This document shows, one piece after another, positions 51,554 to 63,600 of a DNA stretch of 64,000 nt. The notes beneath the pieces were generated by a model. That model was not told the origin of the DNA. It saw nothing but the letters and a program-made list of their open reading frames with translations, and did not search any database. Both the position numbers and the translations under genes were made by a program. The DNA comes from Bacteroidales bacterium UBA3297 (GTDB lineage Bacteria > Bacteroidota > Bacteroidia > Bacteroidales > Paludibacteraceae), in assembly GCA_002362105.1 (NCBI GenBank), contig DETD01000014.1, positions 1 through 64,000 of the forward strand. The letters are read 5' to 3'. Every line of letters starts with the position of its first letter. Position 1 is the stretch's first letter.

Positions 51554-52075
51554 CTATTTCCTGATAGCGACAAATTGTTCAATATTTTCGTCGACGTAAG
51601 CGGCAATAGTAGCCATAGCGGCAGGTAGTTCCGCCTCCACTTCAATTTCAATTTTTTCGAACAGCGGCTGCATTCTGTCAAACAATGCGCCAAAATCGTC
51701 GTCGTTATCGGCCACCGTAGTCAATTCTGTACGGTTTGCATCGAACACACGCTTGGCCTTATATACAAGCTGGCTCAAGTCGTGTGCCCCCCACAGCCTC
51801 AAAGCCTTGGCAAAGGGGTTGTCGAAAATATAGGGTCCAAAACCATCTTGTGCGAGATTAATAAAACCGCCCGTTTCAAACTCGTCGCGCAAAATGCGTA
51901 ACGAATTAAGCGCATGCTGGTTACCGTTCAGTTTAGCCATTTCATCAGCACCGAACTCGTCACCCGTAACTTCGCCAATAGCGTCGAGTATGAGGTTCAA
52001 GAACGCCACAGGACCATTCTGAGCAGCCGCCTGCAAGTCGGCATCATTCAAAACCACACAATTGTTCTGTTCCAT
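51554..52075 (-). CDS. DUF4375/DMP19-like protein
   Basis: 173 residues, acidic, no signal peptide. The central ALNSLRILRDEFETGGFINL, then FGPYIFDNPFAKALRLWGAH, matches the DUF4375 (DMP19-like) pattern of an L..EV..GGF.QF.xN........AL..IGA block. Members have no established activity; the name comes from a proposed DNA mimic. The Asp/Glu-rich C-terminus (KIEIEVEAELPAAMATIAAY) fits such acidity, but function is not shown. The ATG lies directly after the stop of the HU/SPOR gene with no spacer, so the two are translationally coupled. Confidence 0.7.
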   Translation of the reverse strand: MEQNNCVVLNDADLQAAAQNGPVAFLNLILDAIGEVTGDEFGADEMAKLNGNQHALNSLRILRDEFETGGFINLAQDGFGPYIFDNPFAKALRLWGAHDLSQLVYKAKRVFDANRTELTTVADNDDDFGALFDRMQPLFEKIEIEVEAELPAAMATIAAYVDENIEQFVAIRK

Positions 52076-52990
52076 TTACATATATAATATAAAAGTGTCT
52101 TTAAAGGATGAATTCTTTCTGACATTCTCCATCATTTTGTTAGCAAGTTCCGGATTCTGAGTATTGGCACATGCCACAGTAACAAATCCTTCTGTTACCG
52201 GAACCACAGCCAACTTGTCGGAGAGTCGGGGTTGCCACTGCTCTACAAACTGTTCCGCCTCGGAGGTTGTAGCAAAACTCTTCAGCACCACATAAAAACG
52301 TCCGTCTTCAGCGGCAGGAGCAACTTCTACACTTTCCTGAACAGGTTCCTCTATTGCAGCCGCTGCCTCGCTAACACGGGCGGCATTTTTCGACACGGCC
52401 GACAATGCGAACTTGGTCTGGGTATTGTTGAAGGAAAGCGGGAGCAAAGACGCCATATTTTGGAAGGCCGACTGGTTATAGGAAGGGACAAGCAACACCG
52501 CCGCCAAAGCAGCGGCAGCCACGCCAGCACCCACCAGTTTCTTCAACTGTCCATCGGTTCGACGATGGTTCGACTTAAGAGTCGGCAAACGGAACTCCTG
52601 CAAGCCGAAACCTTCACTAAATCCCTGTTGGGCAATTGCAGAAACGAACGAATAGTCTCTTCCGTGCAAACGGAGGGTGCCAAAGCCAGGTACACACAAA
52701 GAGCCCTTAGCCGCTATTGTGTTCTTCACATCCTCGACAACCACTGCAACCTGCTTTGCCGCATCGACTAACGAACAGCGGTAACGCGCAGCCCATGCCT
52801 GACACAGGAGTCCATCGTTATGGTTCAATTTCGGATTGAACACCACTTGAACAGAAGGCGGGCAGAACAACCCCGAGCGAGCATCGACAGACGCCGCCTT
52901 ACGGTTAGCCACAAATCCGCCTAAACCAGGCACAACCACACATGCATCGGAATGCAAGAGGTCTATCACAAGAGAAAACAACTCTTTCAT
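52076..52990 (-). CDS. HU/CCDC81-type protein with membrane segment and SPOR domain
   Basis: 304 residues from the ATG at 52990 (MKELFSLVIDLLHSDACVVV); the frame extends upstream but only this start opens the domain. Residues 1-125 are the bacterial CCDC81-like HU domains (VVVPGLGGFVANRKAA; the second ends KGSLCVPGFGTLRLHG). A hydrophobic segment near 165-185 (VGAGVAAAALAAVLLVP) is a membrane helix. The C-terminal 70 residues are a SPOR domain (GRFYVVLKSFATTSEAEQFV), which binds denuded peptidoglycan at division sites. So a DNA-binding-like cytoplasmic head is tied to a periplasmic septum-binding tail. The DUF4375 gene follows. Confidence 0.82.
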   Translation of the reverse strand: MKELFSLVIDLLHSDACVVVPGLGGFVANRKAASVDARSGLFCPPSVQVVFNPKLNHNDGLLCQAWAARYRCSLVDAAKQVAVVVEDVKNTIAAKGSLCVPGFGTLRLHGRDYSFVSAIAQQGFSEGFGLQEFRLPTLKSNHRRTDGQLKKLVGAGVAAAALAAVLLVPSYNQSAFQNMASLLPLSFNNTQTKFALSAVSKNAARVSEAAAAIEEPVQESVEVAPAAEDGRFYVVLKSFATTSEAEQFVEQWQPRLSDKLAVVPVTEGFVTVACANTQNPELANKMMENVRKNSSFKDTFILYM

Positions 52991-53146
52991 ACGTTTCAAG
53001 CAATAATTACGGCAAAATTGCAGAAAAAGGAGACACAAACGACCACGGGAGCCTGTGGAAATACAAACAACTTATCAACAGCCCCGCAAAAAGTTGTTGA
53101 TAAGTTGATAGACGAGAGAAACGGATTGAACACAGTAAATAGCCAG

Positions 53147-53190
53147 AAAAAGGGTGCCCGTAACTCTATATTTACGAACACCCTCTTTTT
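53147..53190 (-). terminator. Terminator of the FISUMP/T9SS-tail unit
   Basis: Minus-strand stem GGGTG / CACCC, reinforced by inner CGTAA / TTACG, then five T. It lies 26 bases after the stop at 53216. Confidence 0.75.
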
Positions 53191-53215
53191 CGTTATAGTT
53201 TGTAAAACTCTGTTT

Positions 53216-53821
53216 TCACTCTGAAACGGCACGAACTGAAAAACCGAATTCGCAATAGCTACTATCTATTTTTATATTATTTACCACATCTAGACAATCC
53301 CCTTGGTAATCAGCATAAGCATCATAGGCACTATAGGACAATGTAGATGTCCAATAGTAAATTTTGGAGCCCTTATAGTTACTAAAAGTACAATTCATAA
53401 GTCCTGCCGCAGGTAAAAAGATGGTTTTTCCATTAGATTTTGAAGTTCCAATCCAACCATTAACACCCGATCCCATATAGTCCGTCACATTCTCCCAAGT
53501 ACAAGCATCCAGCAGTTCCTGAACTTCTTCCTTAGTAGGCATACGCCAAGAATTCTTCCAGTTAACGGCTGCCGCGTCGTCTTCAGCGGCTATTACAGTC
53601 TTATAATCTGGATTTCCGAACACGTTTGTCCTTTTATATTTAAGCAATTGGTCTCTGTTACCCACATTCCAATTATAGGTGTCAAGTTCATACGAATTTT
53701 TTGTAGCAGTCTCAGCCCAAGCGAAATAGGCACCATATTCGGTAGGTTTGGACGCACCCACATTGTAGGTAGCCCATTTCAAGCCGCTTGGCAAGCCGAG
53801 GTACAGTTGTTTATTTACGGA
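53216..53821 (-). pseudogene. FISUMP domain lacking a signal peptide, possibly broken gene
   Basis: The frame is open from 53821, right after an in-frame stop, and encodes KQLYLGLPSGLKWATYNVGA, EYGAYFAWAET, WRMPTKEEVQELL, TIFLPAAGLMN and YYWTSTL, ending FGFSVRAVSE, a complete FISUMP domain. It has no ATG before the domain; candidate starts are CTG (53806) or TTG (53794). No signal peptide is encoded, unlike the 1985 and 23354 paralogs. It overlaps the end of the T9SS-tail gene at 53811 in the +1 frame. It may be a domain lost from its N-terminus, or be made by coupling or frameshifting. No internal stop disrupts the domain. Confidence 0.65.
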
Positions 53822-54278
53822 TTAGTTTGAAAGATTTTTTCCCTACAGAAAGCACATATACGCCTTTCTGGTCAGGCAAACCTACGGTAGCTACGCCAGC
53901 CTGGTCGGCTACTGCGTCTAATACCTGCACACCCTTAGCATCATACAGTACCACCTGCAAACCAGCACTGGCATTCTCTACCCTTACAGTGTTTTCATCA
54001 ACGCTGACAATGCGTAACACATCCGCGTCTAAGTTTACCACCCCACTTTGGTCATTCTCGGTAAAATGATAGTTTTTCACGCCACTAATGGCATAACTAG
54101 TAGCAGTACTGCCGTTCACCACTAAATCACCGTTGCTATAGGTAATCACGGGTTTGTCGTCGAGCAAGAAACTGAATTTTTCTCCATTTTTCTGTTCAAC
54201 CGTCATGTACTGTGCAGCAGCATTTGCACACATTGAGCCTACAAACAGCCCCCAAACGACTAAAAGACTTTTTCGCAT
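53811..54278 (-). CDS. Small secreted protein with T9SS-type C-terminal domain
   Basis: 155 residues: signal peptide (MRKSLLVVWGLFVGSMCANAA), a beta segment (MTVEQKNGEKFSFLLDDKP, then ISGVKNYHFTEND) and a type IX sorting-like C-terminus (VVLYDAKGVQVLDAVAD, ending GVYVLSVGKKSFKLIRK). It has the same organisation as the 26861 protein. It should be exported by T9SS and placed at the cell surface. Its stop codon lies inside the FISUMP frame that follows. A TATATTTG box at 54356-54363 lies 77 bases upstream. Confidence 0.78.
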   Translation of the reverse strand: MRKSLLVVWGLFVGSMCANAAAQYMTVEQKNGEKFSFLLDDKPVITYSNGDLVVNGSTATSYAISGVKNYHFTENDQSGVVNLDADVLRIVSVDENTVRVENASAGLQVVLYDAKGVQVLDAVADQAGVATVGLPDQKGVYVLSVGKKSFKLIRK

Positions 54279-54699
54279 TTTTACTTTTCAACTAGGTATT
54301 TGAGAAAACATCCAGACTGTAAACAAAACCTTTTACAACTCAAAATCTACGCTTACAAATATAAATACAATAATGCGAAACACACCAATCACTCTATATA
54401 TTTCAGTTGAAAGTGTGCACAAACACTCTTCGTCCGTTACATTTCACATAATGTTCCAGACATTTACATAGACAAAGACTATAAATGTGATTAGAAGAAC
54501 AGACTATCAGAAAAAAAAATGATTCAACTTATTTGAAAATCAACTCCACGATTAGGAATTAATTCTATAATTTTGCAAAAAATTTCGTAGAGCATGTCGT
54601 TAAACTATAATTACTAAGGTAAACACTGCAATTCGAAAAACGATATCTACCAAAAGATAGATGTTTGCTAGTATAAAAAGTGAAAATTCTTACAAAAAA
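54279..54699. other. Intergenic stretch with divergent promoter boxes
   Basis: 421 AT-rich bases between divergent genes. The minus strand has TATATTTG at 54356-54363 for the T9SS-tail gene. The plus strand has TAATTTTG at 54568-54575 for the giant MBG gene, leaving a leader of about 120 bases. No hairpin, repeat or small gene stands out. Confidence 0.55.
54568..54575 (+). promoter_or_regulatory. -7 box of the giant MBG-repeat gene
   Basis: TAATTTTG followed by CAA. No good TTTG at -33. The ATG is at 54700. Confidence 0.45.
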
Positions 54700-57600
54700 A
54701 TGAATAGAAACCGCAAATCTTTCTTTGTCCTGTTACTAATGGCAATGTTGTGCTTATTCCAATCGGTTTCAGCCGAAGGCACACAAGAAACGAACGCAGA
54801 TAATCAAGAAGAGACTAATGAAGGCAGTCTGCCGACTCCTCTCGGTTCAGAAGACCCTTCCACTGACCAAGAAGAGACTCCAACAGACATTCAGGTTTCA
54901 ATCACAGGAACATTCACCTACAACGGTCTAGAGCAGAAACCAGAAATAACGGTCACCTACAACGACAGCGAACTTGAGGTAGGAACTGACTACACGCTAG
55001 AGTTTACAAACAACGTAAACGCGGGTACGGCTAAAGTCACAGTCATCCCTTCTGAGAGCGCTTCGTTCACACAGAAAGACACAGAGTTCACCATCGCCCC
55101 TGCTACCATCACCGTAACGGGTGGCACAGCAACCAAAGTGTACAACGGTAGCGTCAACATCACCGCCACAACGACCATCACTCCTACATTCACTGGCAAG
55201 GTGGGTAATGATGCCATCAGCGTTTCAGTAAAGGCGGGCGAGTTCGCACAGAAAGAGGCGGGCGAGACAGAACTGACTGTTACAGAATTCCAACTTGTGG
55301 GAGACGAGGATATTCTTAACAACTACAAGCTGGATGATGAGGTGCCTGCCCTGACTGCGACAATCGAACCAAAGGAAGTGGAACTCACATGGAGCACACC
55401 TACTTCGTTTGACTACGACGGCACAGAAAAGGAAGTGACCGCCACTGTCAATCCGGCCTCTATTGTCGAGGATGACGAAGTGACTGTTTCTGAATACACC
55501 GGCAACAAGTCGGCTGAAAAGGGAGAACATACTGCAACAGCAACCGCTTTGAGCAACGGCAACTACAAGCTGCCTGACAACGCAAGCATAGACTGGGTTA
55601 TCACCAGCGGACTGGTTATTACAGGACTGGACGACGAATTCGTCTACAACGGTAAAGAACAGCAACCCGCTATAACCGTCACCTACAACGACAGCAAACT
55701 CAAGGAAGGAACCGACTACACGCTTACGTTTACCGACAACGTAAACGCGGGTACAGCAAAGGTCAGCGTCATCCCTTCTGAAGACGCGACTTTCTCGCAG
55801 AAAGACGTCGAATTCACTATCGTCCCTGCTACCATCACCGTAACGGGTGGCACAGCGACCAAAGTGTACGACGGTAGCGTCAACATCACCGCCGCAACGA
55901 CCATCAATCCTATATTCACAGGCAAGGTGGGTGAAGAGGACATCACCGTTTCAGTAAAGACGGGTAAATTCGCACAGAAAGAGGCGGGCGAGACAGAACT
56001 GATTGTTACCGAGTTCCAGTTGGAAGGAGACGAGGATATTCTTAACAACTACAAGTTGGATGACGAGCTGCCTGCCCTGACTGCGACAATTGAACCAAAG
56101 GAAGTGGAACTCACATGGAGCACGCCTACTTCGTTTGACTACGACGGCACAGAAAAGGAAGTGACCGCTACTGTCAATCCGGCCTCTATTGTCGAGGATG
56201 ACGAAGTGACTGTTTCTGAATACACCGGCAACAAGTCGGCTGAAAAGGGAGAACATACTGCAACAGCAACCGCTTTGAGCAACAGCAACTACAAGCTGCC
56301 TGACAACGCAAGCATAGACTGGGTTATCACCAGCGGACTGGTTATTACAGGACTGGACGACGAATTCGTCTACAACGGTAAAGAACAGCAACCCGATATA
56401 ACCGTCACCTACAATGACAGCAAACTCAAGGAAGGCACCGACTACACACTTACGTTTACCGACAACGTAAACGCGGGTACAGCAAAGGTCAGCGTCATCC
56501 CTTCTGAAGACGCAACTTTCTCGCAGAAAGACGCCGAATTCACTATCGCCCCTGCTACCATCACCGTAACGGGTGGCACAGCAACCAAAGTGTACAACGG
56601 TAGCGTCAACATCACCGCCACAACGACCATCACTCCTACATTCACTGGCAAAGTGGGTGAAGACGCCATCAGCGTTTCAGTAAAGGCGGGCGAGTTCGCA
56701 CAGAAAGAGGCGGGCGAGACAGAACTGACTGTTACAGAATTCCAACTTGTGGGAGACGAGGATATTCTTAACAACTACAAGCTGGATGATGAGGTGCCTG
56801 CCCTGACTGCGACAATCGATCCAAAGGAAGTGGAACTCACATGGAGCACGCCTACTTCGTTTGACTACGACGGCACAGAAAAGGAAGTGACCGCTACTGT
56901 CAATCCGGCCTCTATTGTCGAGGATGATGAAGTGACTGTTTCTGAATACACCGGCAACAAGTCGGCTGAAAAGGGAGAACATACTGCAACAGCAACCGCC
57001 TTGAGCAACAGCAACTACAAGCTGCCTGACAACGCAAGCATAGACTGGGTTATCACCAGCGGACTGGTTATTACAGGACTGGACGACGAATTCGTCTACA
57101 ACGGTAAAGAACAGCAACCCGCTATAACCGTCACCTACAACGACAGCAAACTCAAGGAAGGAACCGACTACACACTTACGTTTACCGACAACGTAAACGC
57201 GGGTACAGCAAAGGTCAGCGTCATCCCTTCTGAAGACGCGACTTTCTCGCAGAAAGACGCCGAATTCACTATCGCCCCTGCTACCATCACCGTAACGGGT
57301 GGCACAGCGACCAAAGTGTACGACGGTAGCGTCAACATCACCGCCGCAACGACCATCAATCCTACATTCAAGGGCAAGGTGGGTGAAGACGCCATCAGCG
57401 TTTCAGTAAAAGAAGGCGAGTTCGCACAGAAAGAGGCGGGCGAGACAGAACTGATTGTTACCGAGTTCCAGTTGGAAGGAGACGAGGCAACCGTTAGCAA
57501 CTACATTTTAGCAGACCAAAAGCCAGCATTCCCAGCAACTATAGAACAAAAAGAGGTGGAACTCACATGGAGCACACCTACCACCTTCATAGTTGACGGA

Positions 57601-60600
57601 AAAGAGAAAGAAGTGACCGCCAAAGTCAATCCTTCGTCTATTGTAGAAGGAGACAAAGTGGCTGTTGAGACCTACACAGGCAATAAAGCAGCAGAAAAAG
57701 GGAAATACATTGCATACGCTATTTCACTAAACAACGACAACTACAAGCTGCCAGCTAACGCCAGCCTCTTATGGGAAATACTGAGCGGCCTAGTCATAAC
57801 TGGTTTGGAAGAGCCTCTCACCTATAACGGAACAGAGCAAGAACCGTTAATCTCCGTTTCATACAATGATGTGAAACTTGTAGACAAGACCGACTATACC
57901 GTTGAGTATACCGACAACATCAATGCGGGAACTGCAACAGTGACCATCATACCAATCAGCAACGACTCAACAGGCACTACATTATTCAATCAGAAAGATC
58001 TACACTTCACCATCAACCCTGCAGTTATCACCGTTACTGGCGGTACCGCATCAAAGGTGTACGATGGTAGTGACAAACTCACGGCCGAAACGGAAATAAA
58101 AACGACCTTCACCGGTAAAGTTGGCGAGGAAGATATAGATGTAACCGTAAAAGAAGGCTTGTTCGCACAGAAAAACGCAGGTGAGACCGAGCTAGATGTA
58201 ACGAAGTTCCAATTGAAAGGAACAGCAGCCGCATCGGGCAACTACATTTTGGCAACCGAGAAGCCTGTCCTTTCCGCAGAAATAGCGCAAAAAGAAGTTT
58301 CGCTCATTTGGAGCACACCTACCACTTTTGCCTACGACGGCAAGGAGAAGGAAGTAACTGCTACCGTCAATCCTGCCTCTATTATTGAAGGTGACGAGGT
58401 GAGCGTTAAGACCTACACCGACAACAAATCGGCAGAGAAGGGCGAACACACTGCTACCGCTACCGCACTGAGCAACGACAACTACAAGTTGCCAGACAAC
58501 GCCAGCAAAGTTTGGGAGATTACCAACGGACTAGAGATAACCGGTCCTACCGATGCCCTCACCTACAACGGTAAGGAGCAGCAACCAGAAGTGACCGTTA
58601 AATACAACGACACCAAACTGGTTGAGGGTACCGACTATATTCTCGAATACGCCGACAATATCAACGCTGGTACGGCTAAAGTCAGCGTCATTCCGACTAA
58701 GATTTCAACATTCACCCGAAAAGAGATTGAGTTCACCATCAATCCAGCAGTCATCTCTGTTACAGGCGGTACAGCCACAAAGGTATACGACGGTAACGAC
58801 AAGTTCACCGCAGAAACAGCGACAACCCTTACCATTGCAGGCAAAGTTGACAAAGACGATGTTTCCGTCATCGTTAAAGATGGACATTTTGCACAAAGAA
58901 GTGCAGGCGAAACCGAGCTGGAAGTGACCCAATACCAGTTGGCAGGCGAAGATGCCGCATCGGGCAACTATACACTAGCTGCCGCTAAACCGACACTGAC
59001 CGCAGTGATTGAGCCTAAAGAAGTGGCCCTCATCTGGAGCACCCCTACCACGTTCTTCTTCAATGGAGAAGAGAAGGAAGTGACCGCCACCATAGATGCC
59101 ACCTCGGTTATTGCTGGTGACAAAGTCATTGTTCTGACCTACACGGGAAACAAATCGGCAGAGAAGGGAGAACACACCGCTACGGCTACCGCTTTGAACA
59201 ATGACAACTACAAGCTACCTACCGATGCCAGCATAATTTGGGAAATCACCAGCGGACTGGAAATCACAGGACCTGATGAAGTGCTCACCTATAATGGCAA
59301 GGAACAGCGTCCGAAAGTGACCGTTAAATACAACGACACCAAACTCGTTGAGAAGACCGACTATATTCTCGAATACTCCGACAACATCAATGCGGGTACG
59401 GCTAAAGTCAGCGTCATTCCAACCAAAGACTCTAATTTTAGTCAGAAAGACATAACGTTCACCATCAATCCGGCGGTCATCACCGTTACGGGCGGTACAG
59501 CAACAAAGGTATACGATGGTAACACCGACTTCACCACAGAAACCGTTGCCAAACCGGACTTCACCGGAACGATTGGAACCGACGACATAACTGTAACCGT
59601 AAAGAGCGGCGTATTTGCGCAAAAAGATGCGGGTGAAACCGAGTTGGAAGTGACCAAATACCAGTTGTCGGGCGAAGATGCCGCATCGGGCAACTACACG
59701 CTGGTTGCCGAAAGCACAACGCTTGCGGCTGTGATTGAGCCAAAAGAAGTGGCCCTCACTTGGAGCACCCCAACCACCTTCGCCTTCGACGGGAAAGAAA
59801 AGGAAGTGACCGCTACCGTAAAACCATCTTCTATTGTTGAAGGTGACGAGGTCAGCGTTTCGGCCTACACGGGAAACAAGTCGGCAGAGAAGGGCGAGCA
59901 TACCGCTACAGCTACCGCTTTGAGCAACGATAACTACAAGCTGCCAGACAACGCCAGCAAAGACTGGGAAATTACCAACGGGCTGGAGATAACCGGACCT
60001 ACCGACGCTCTCACCTATAACGGTAAGGAGCAGAAGCCAGAAGTGACCGTTAAATATAACGACACTAAACTGGTTGAGGGTACCGACTATATTCTCGAAT
60101 ACTCCGACAACATCAATGCGGGTACGGCTAAAGTCAGCGTCATTCCGACCAAGGACTTAACATTCACCCAGAAATCGATCGAGTTCACCATCAATCCGGC
60201 AATCATCACTGTTACGGGCGGTACAGCCACAAAGGTATACGACGGCAGTGACAACGTCACCCCTGCAACCGTAGTAACCCCTATATTTACAGGCAAGGTT
60301 GGAACCGACGACATAACTGTAACCATAAAGAACGGCGTGTTCGCACAGAAAGAGGCGGGCGAGACCGAGCTAAATGTCACCGAAATGCTGTTAGAAGGCA
60401 GCGAAAGCGCCACAGGCAACTACTTCTTAGCTATTACAAAGCCTACATTTAACGCTGTGATAGAACAGAAGGAAGTATCCCTCGTTTGGAGCACACCTAC
60501 CACCTTCGCTTACGATGGAGAAGAGAAGGAAGTAACCGCTACCATTGACGCTTCTACCATTGCAGAAGGAGACGAAGTCAGCGTTTCGGCCTACACCGAA

Positions 60601-63600
60601 AACAAGTCGGCTGAAAAGGGCGAATACACCGCTACAGCTACCGCTTTGAGCAACGACAACTACAAGTTGCCGGCCAACGCCAGCATAGTCTGGGAGATTA
60701 CCAGCGGACTGGAGATAACCGGACCTGCCGAAGTCCTCACCTACAATGGTAAGGAACAGATGCCAGAAGTGACGGTGAAGTTTAACGACATCGAGTTGAC
60801 GAACAAGACCGACTACACCCTTGCGTACACCGACAACATTAATGCGGGTACCGCCAAGGTCAGCATCATTCCGACCAAAGACTCAACATTCACCCAGAAA
60901 ACTATTGAGTTCACTATCAATCCAGCAGTCATCACCGTTACGGGCGGTACAGCGGCAAAGGTATACGACGGCAACGCCGACGTCACACCAGAAACCGTCA
61001 TCAAGCCAACCTATACGGGTGCTGTTGGTGAAGAAGACGTTACAGTAACCGTCAAGGCAGGAACATTTGCACAAAAAGAAGCGGGTTCGACCGAACTGGT
61101 TGTGACCGAATACCAGTTGGCCGGCCAAGATGCCGCATCGGGCAACTACATTCTGGCGGAAGAAAAGCCAGTCCTTACCGCTGAAATCAAGCAGAAGGAA
61201 GTAGAACTCGTATGGAGCACACCTACCACCTTTGTTTACGACGGCGAAGAGAAGGAAGTGACCGCTACCGTAAAACCATCTTCTATTGTTGAAGGAGACG
61301 AGGTCAACGTTTCGGCTTACACGGGCAACAAATCGTCAGAAAAGGGCGAGTACACTGCCACTGTCGACGCATTGAGCAATACGAACTACAAGCTACCAGC
61401 CAATGCGTACACAAACTGGGAAATTGTCACCAACAACGTTCCTGCTACCAACTACTCTATCACTATAAAGGTGCCAGCAGAAGGATATGTCTACGACAAA
61501 CAAGCCAAGGAACCTGCTGTAGAGGTACGAATTGGAGACAAACTGATAGCTAGTTCAGAATATGAACTTCAGTACACAGCCAACACAGGTGCGGGAAAGG
61601 CAAAGGTGACTATCTCTGCCAAAGAAGGAGCAAACTACAACTTTGCGAAGAAAGAGGCCACGTTCGACATCGCCAAGGCTGTTATTACTATTACACCTGT
61701 AATTGCAGATAAAGAATACGATGGTACCACCAACGCTACAATAGCGTTGAAGACAAGCGGCATCCTCAAAGGAGACGATGCTACCGCTGTTGCTACCGCC
61801 ACCTACAAGAACAAGAACGCCGGCACGGACAAGCCTGTGAAGATTACCTACAGCATTGAAGGAGCCGACAAAGGCAACTACCAGTTGGCAAAAACCACTA
61901 CCGACACTGTAGCCAGCATATTGCCAAAGGCAATTGACCTGGTATGGTCTGAAAAGGAGTTCACTTACGATGGCACCCAAAAGTCGGTTACCATTATCGA
62001 CTTCATTGGCCTTGTCGAGAACGATGAAGTAACAGTTAAGGAATACAGCAACCAGACGAAGACAAACGCCGGCAACTATACGGCAAAAGCTGGAAAACTG
62101 AGCAACCAAAACTACACCATTGGAAGCGGTGAAGAATTTGAATGGACGATTTCTGCCAAGAAGGCGGACATCAATATAGCACTCTCTGATGACGAATTTG
62201 TCTACAACGGCAAAGAACAAGTTCCGACTATTACGGTAAAGGATGGTAAAACCGTCATTCCGGCAGAGAACTATACCATTACTTACGACGACAACATCAA
62301 CGCCGGCAAAGTAACCTATACGGTAAAAGCCAATGAGGGCGGCAACTACCAGTTCGACGTCCAAGAAGGCAGTTACGAAATCAAACCGGTAGCCATCACA
62401 CTAGAGTCGGCAAGCAAGACCTGGCTATACGACGGCATTGCGCACACCATGAGGGTTGTGACCATTACCGAAGGCGAACTGGTTGGCGATGAAGGCTTCG
62501 ACATCACCGTAACCGGAGTCATCACAGCAATTGGCAAGGTTGACAACGAGTTTACAATCAAACCTAAGAAAGGCACTCTTGCCAGCAACTACGCCATCAC
62601 CCAGAAGATAGGCGTACTGACCGTGACGCCTAACATGATAGCCCCTATCACCACCGACCCAGAAACAGGTGAAAAGACTATAATAGACCCTGTAACAGGC
62701 GAAATAGTGCCGCTTACCGATCCGAACTTAGGTTACGAGATTGTGGTTAATCCGAGCCATGCAGACATCATCTATGGTGGTGTGGCACAAGAGCCGGAAG
62801 TAGACCTCTTTATCAACGGCACCAAGATTCCTGAAAACGAGTACACCCTCGTTTACAAGAACAACACGAACGCAGGAACAGCAAAAGTGACTATCGTTAA
62901 CAAAGACGGAGTCTATACCCTGATGGAGACGACCGTTGAGTTTACAATTCAACCACGCGAACTCAGCATTGAATGGGGTGAGACCGAGCTGACTTACAAC
63001 GGCAAACGCCAGAAACTGACCTATACGCTGTCTGAGATTGTTAACGGCGACAAGGTAAAGGCCATTGTAAAGGGAGACACCGCTACAAACGCGAACAGCT
63101 ACAAGGCTATAGTGTCGGGCGTAGACAACAAGAACTACACTTTAAAGGCAGACACTGCCAAGTGGGTGATTTTGAAGGCCGACAGAGAGATGCCAGAACT
63201 GACCCCTATAGCAGAAACAGAAGCAGGAACCAAGGATGGCCGGATAGATGGTATGCGTAAGGACATGGAAATCATGAAGGACGGGGAAAAGAAATTCACT
63301 CCAGTAACCGATCCAAAAATGAAACTCGAGCCTGGAGACTATTACGTACGGTTAGCAGAAAACGCGAACTACAACGCATCGGAAACCGTGTTGGTAACCG
63401 TTCCTTCGGGAGCCACTCCATACGTACTCGAAGCCATTGTTGTATCGGACTTCGGCTACTGTCCTGAAACGGAAGACAAGATTCGTTATGAAGTAGAAGG
63501 CGACAGCCACCCTGCCGCATACCGCATCACCTACTCAAAAGAGGCAGAAGCGGCCGGCTTTAAGAGCACCGGTTTTATCGCCATAGAGGAAAACGGCATT

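Noticed and set aside
50280..51599. 439-codon plus-strand frame opposite tig
   Set aside because: It is antisense to the well-conserved trigger factor gene and resembles no protein; codon composition mirrors tig.
55225..57117. Three nearly identical 146-codon minus-strand frames (55225, 55951, 56677) and many similar ones to 62952
   Set aside because: They are antisense shadows of the 726-base coding repeats; the plus-strand frame is continuous and has signal peptide and domain structure.
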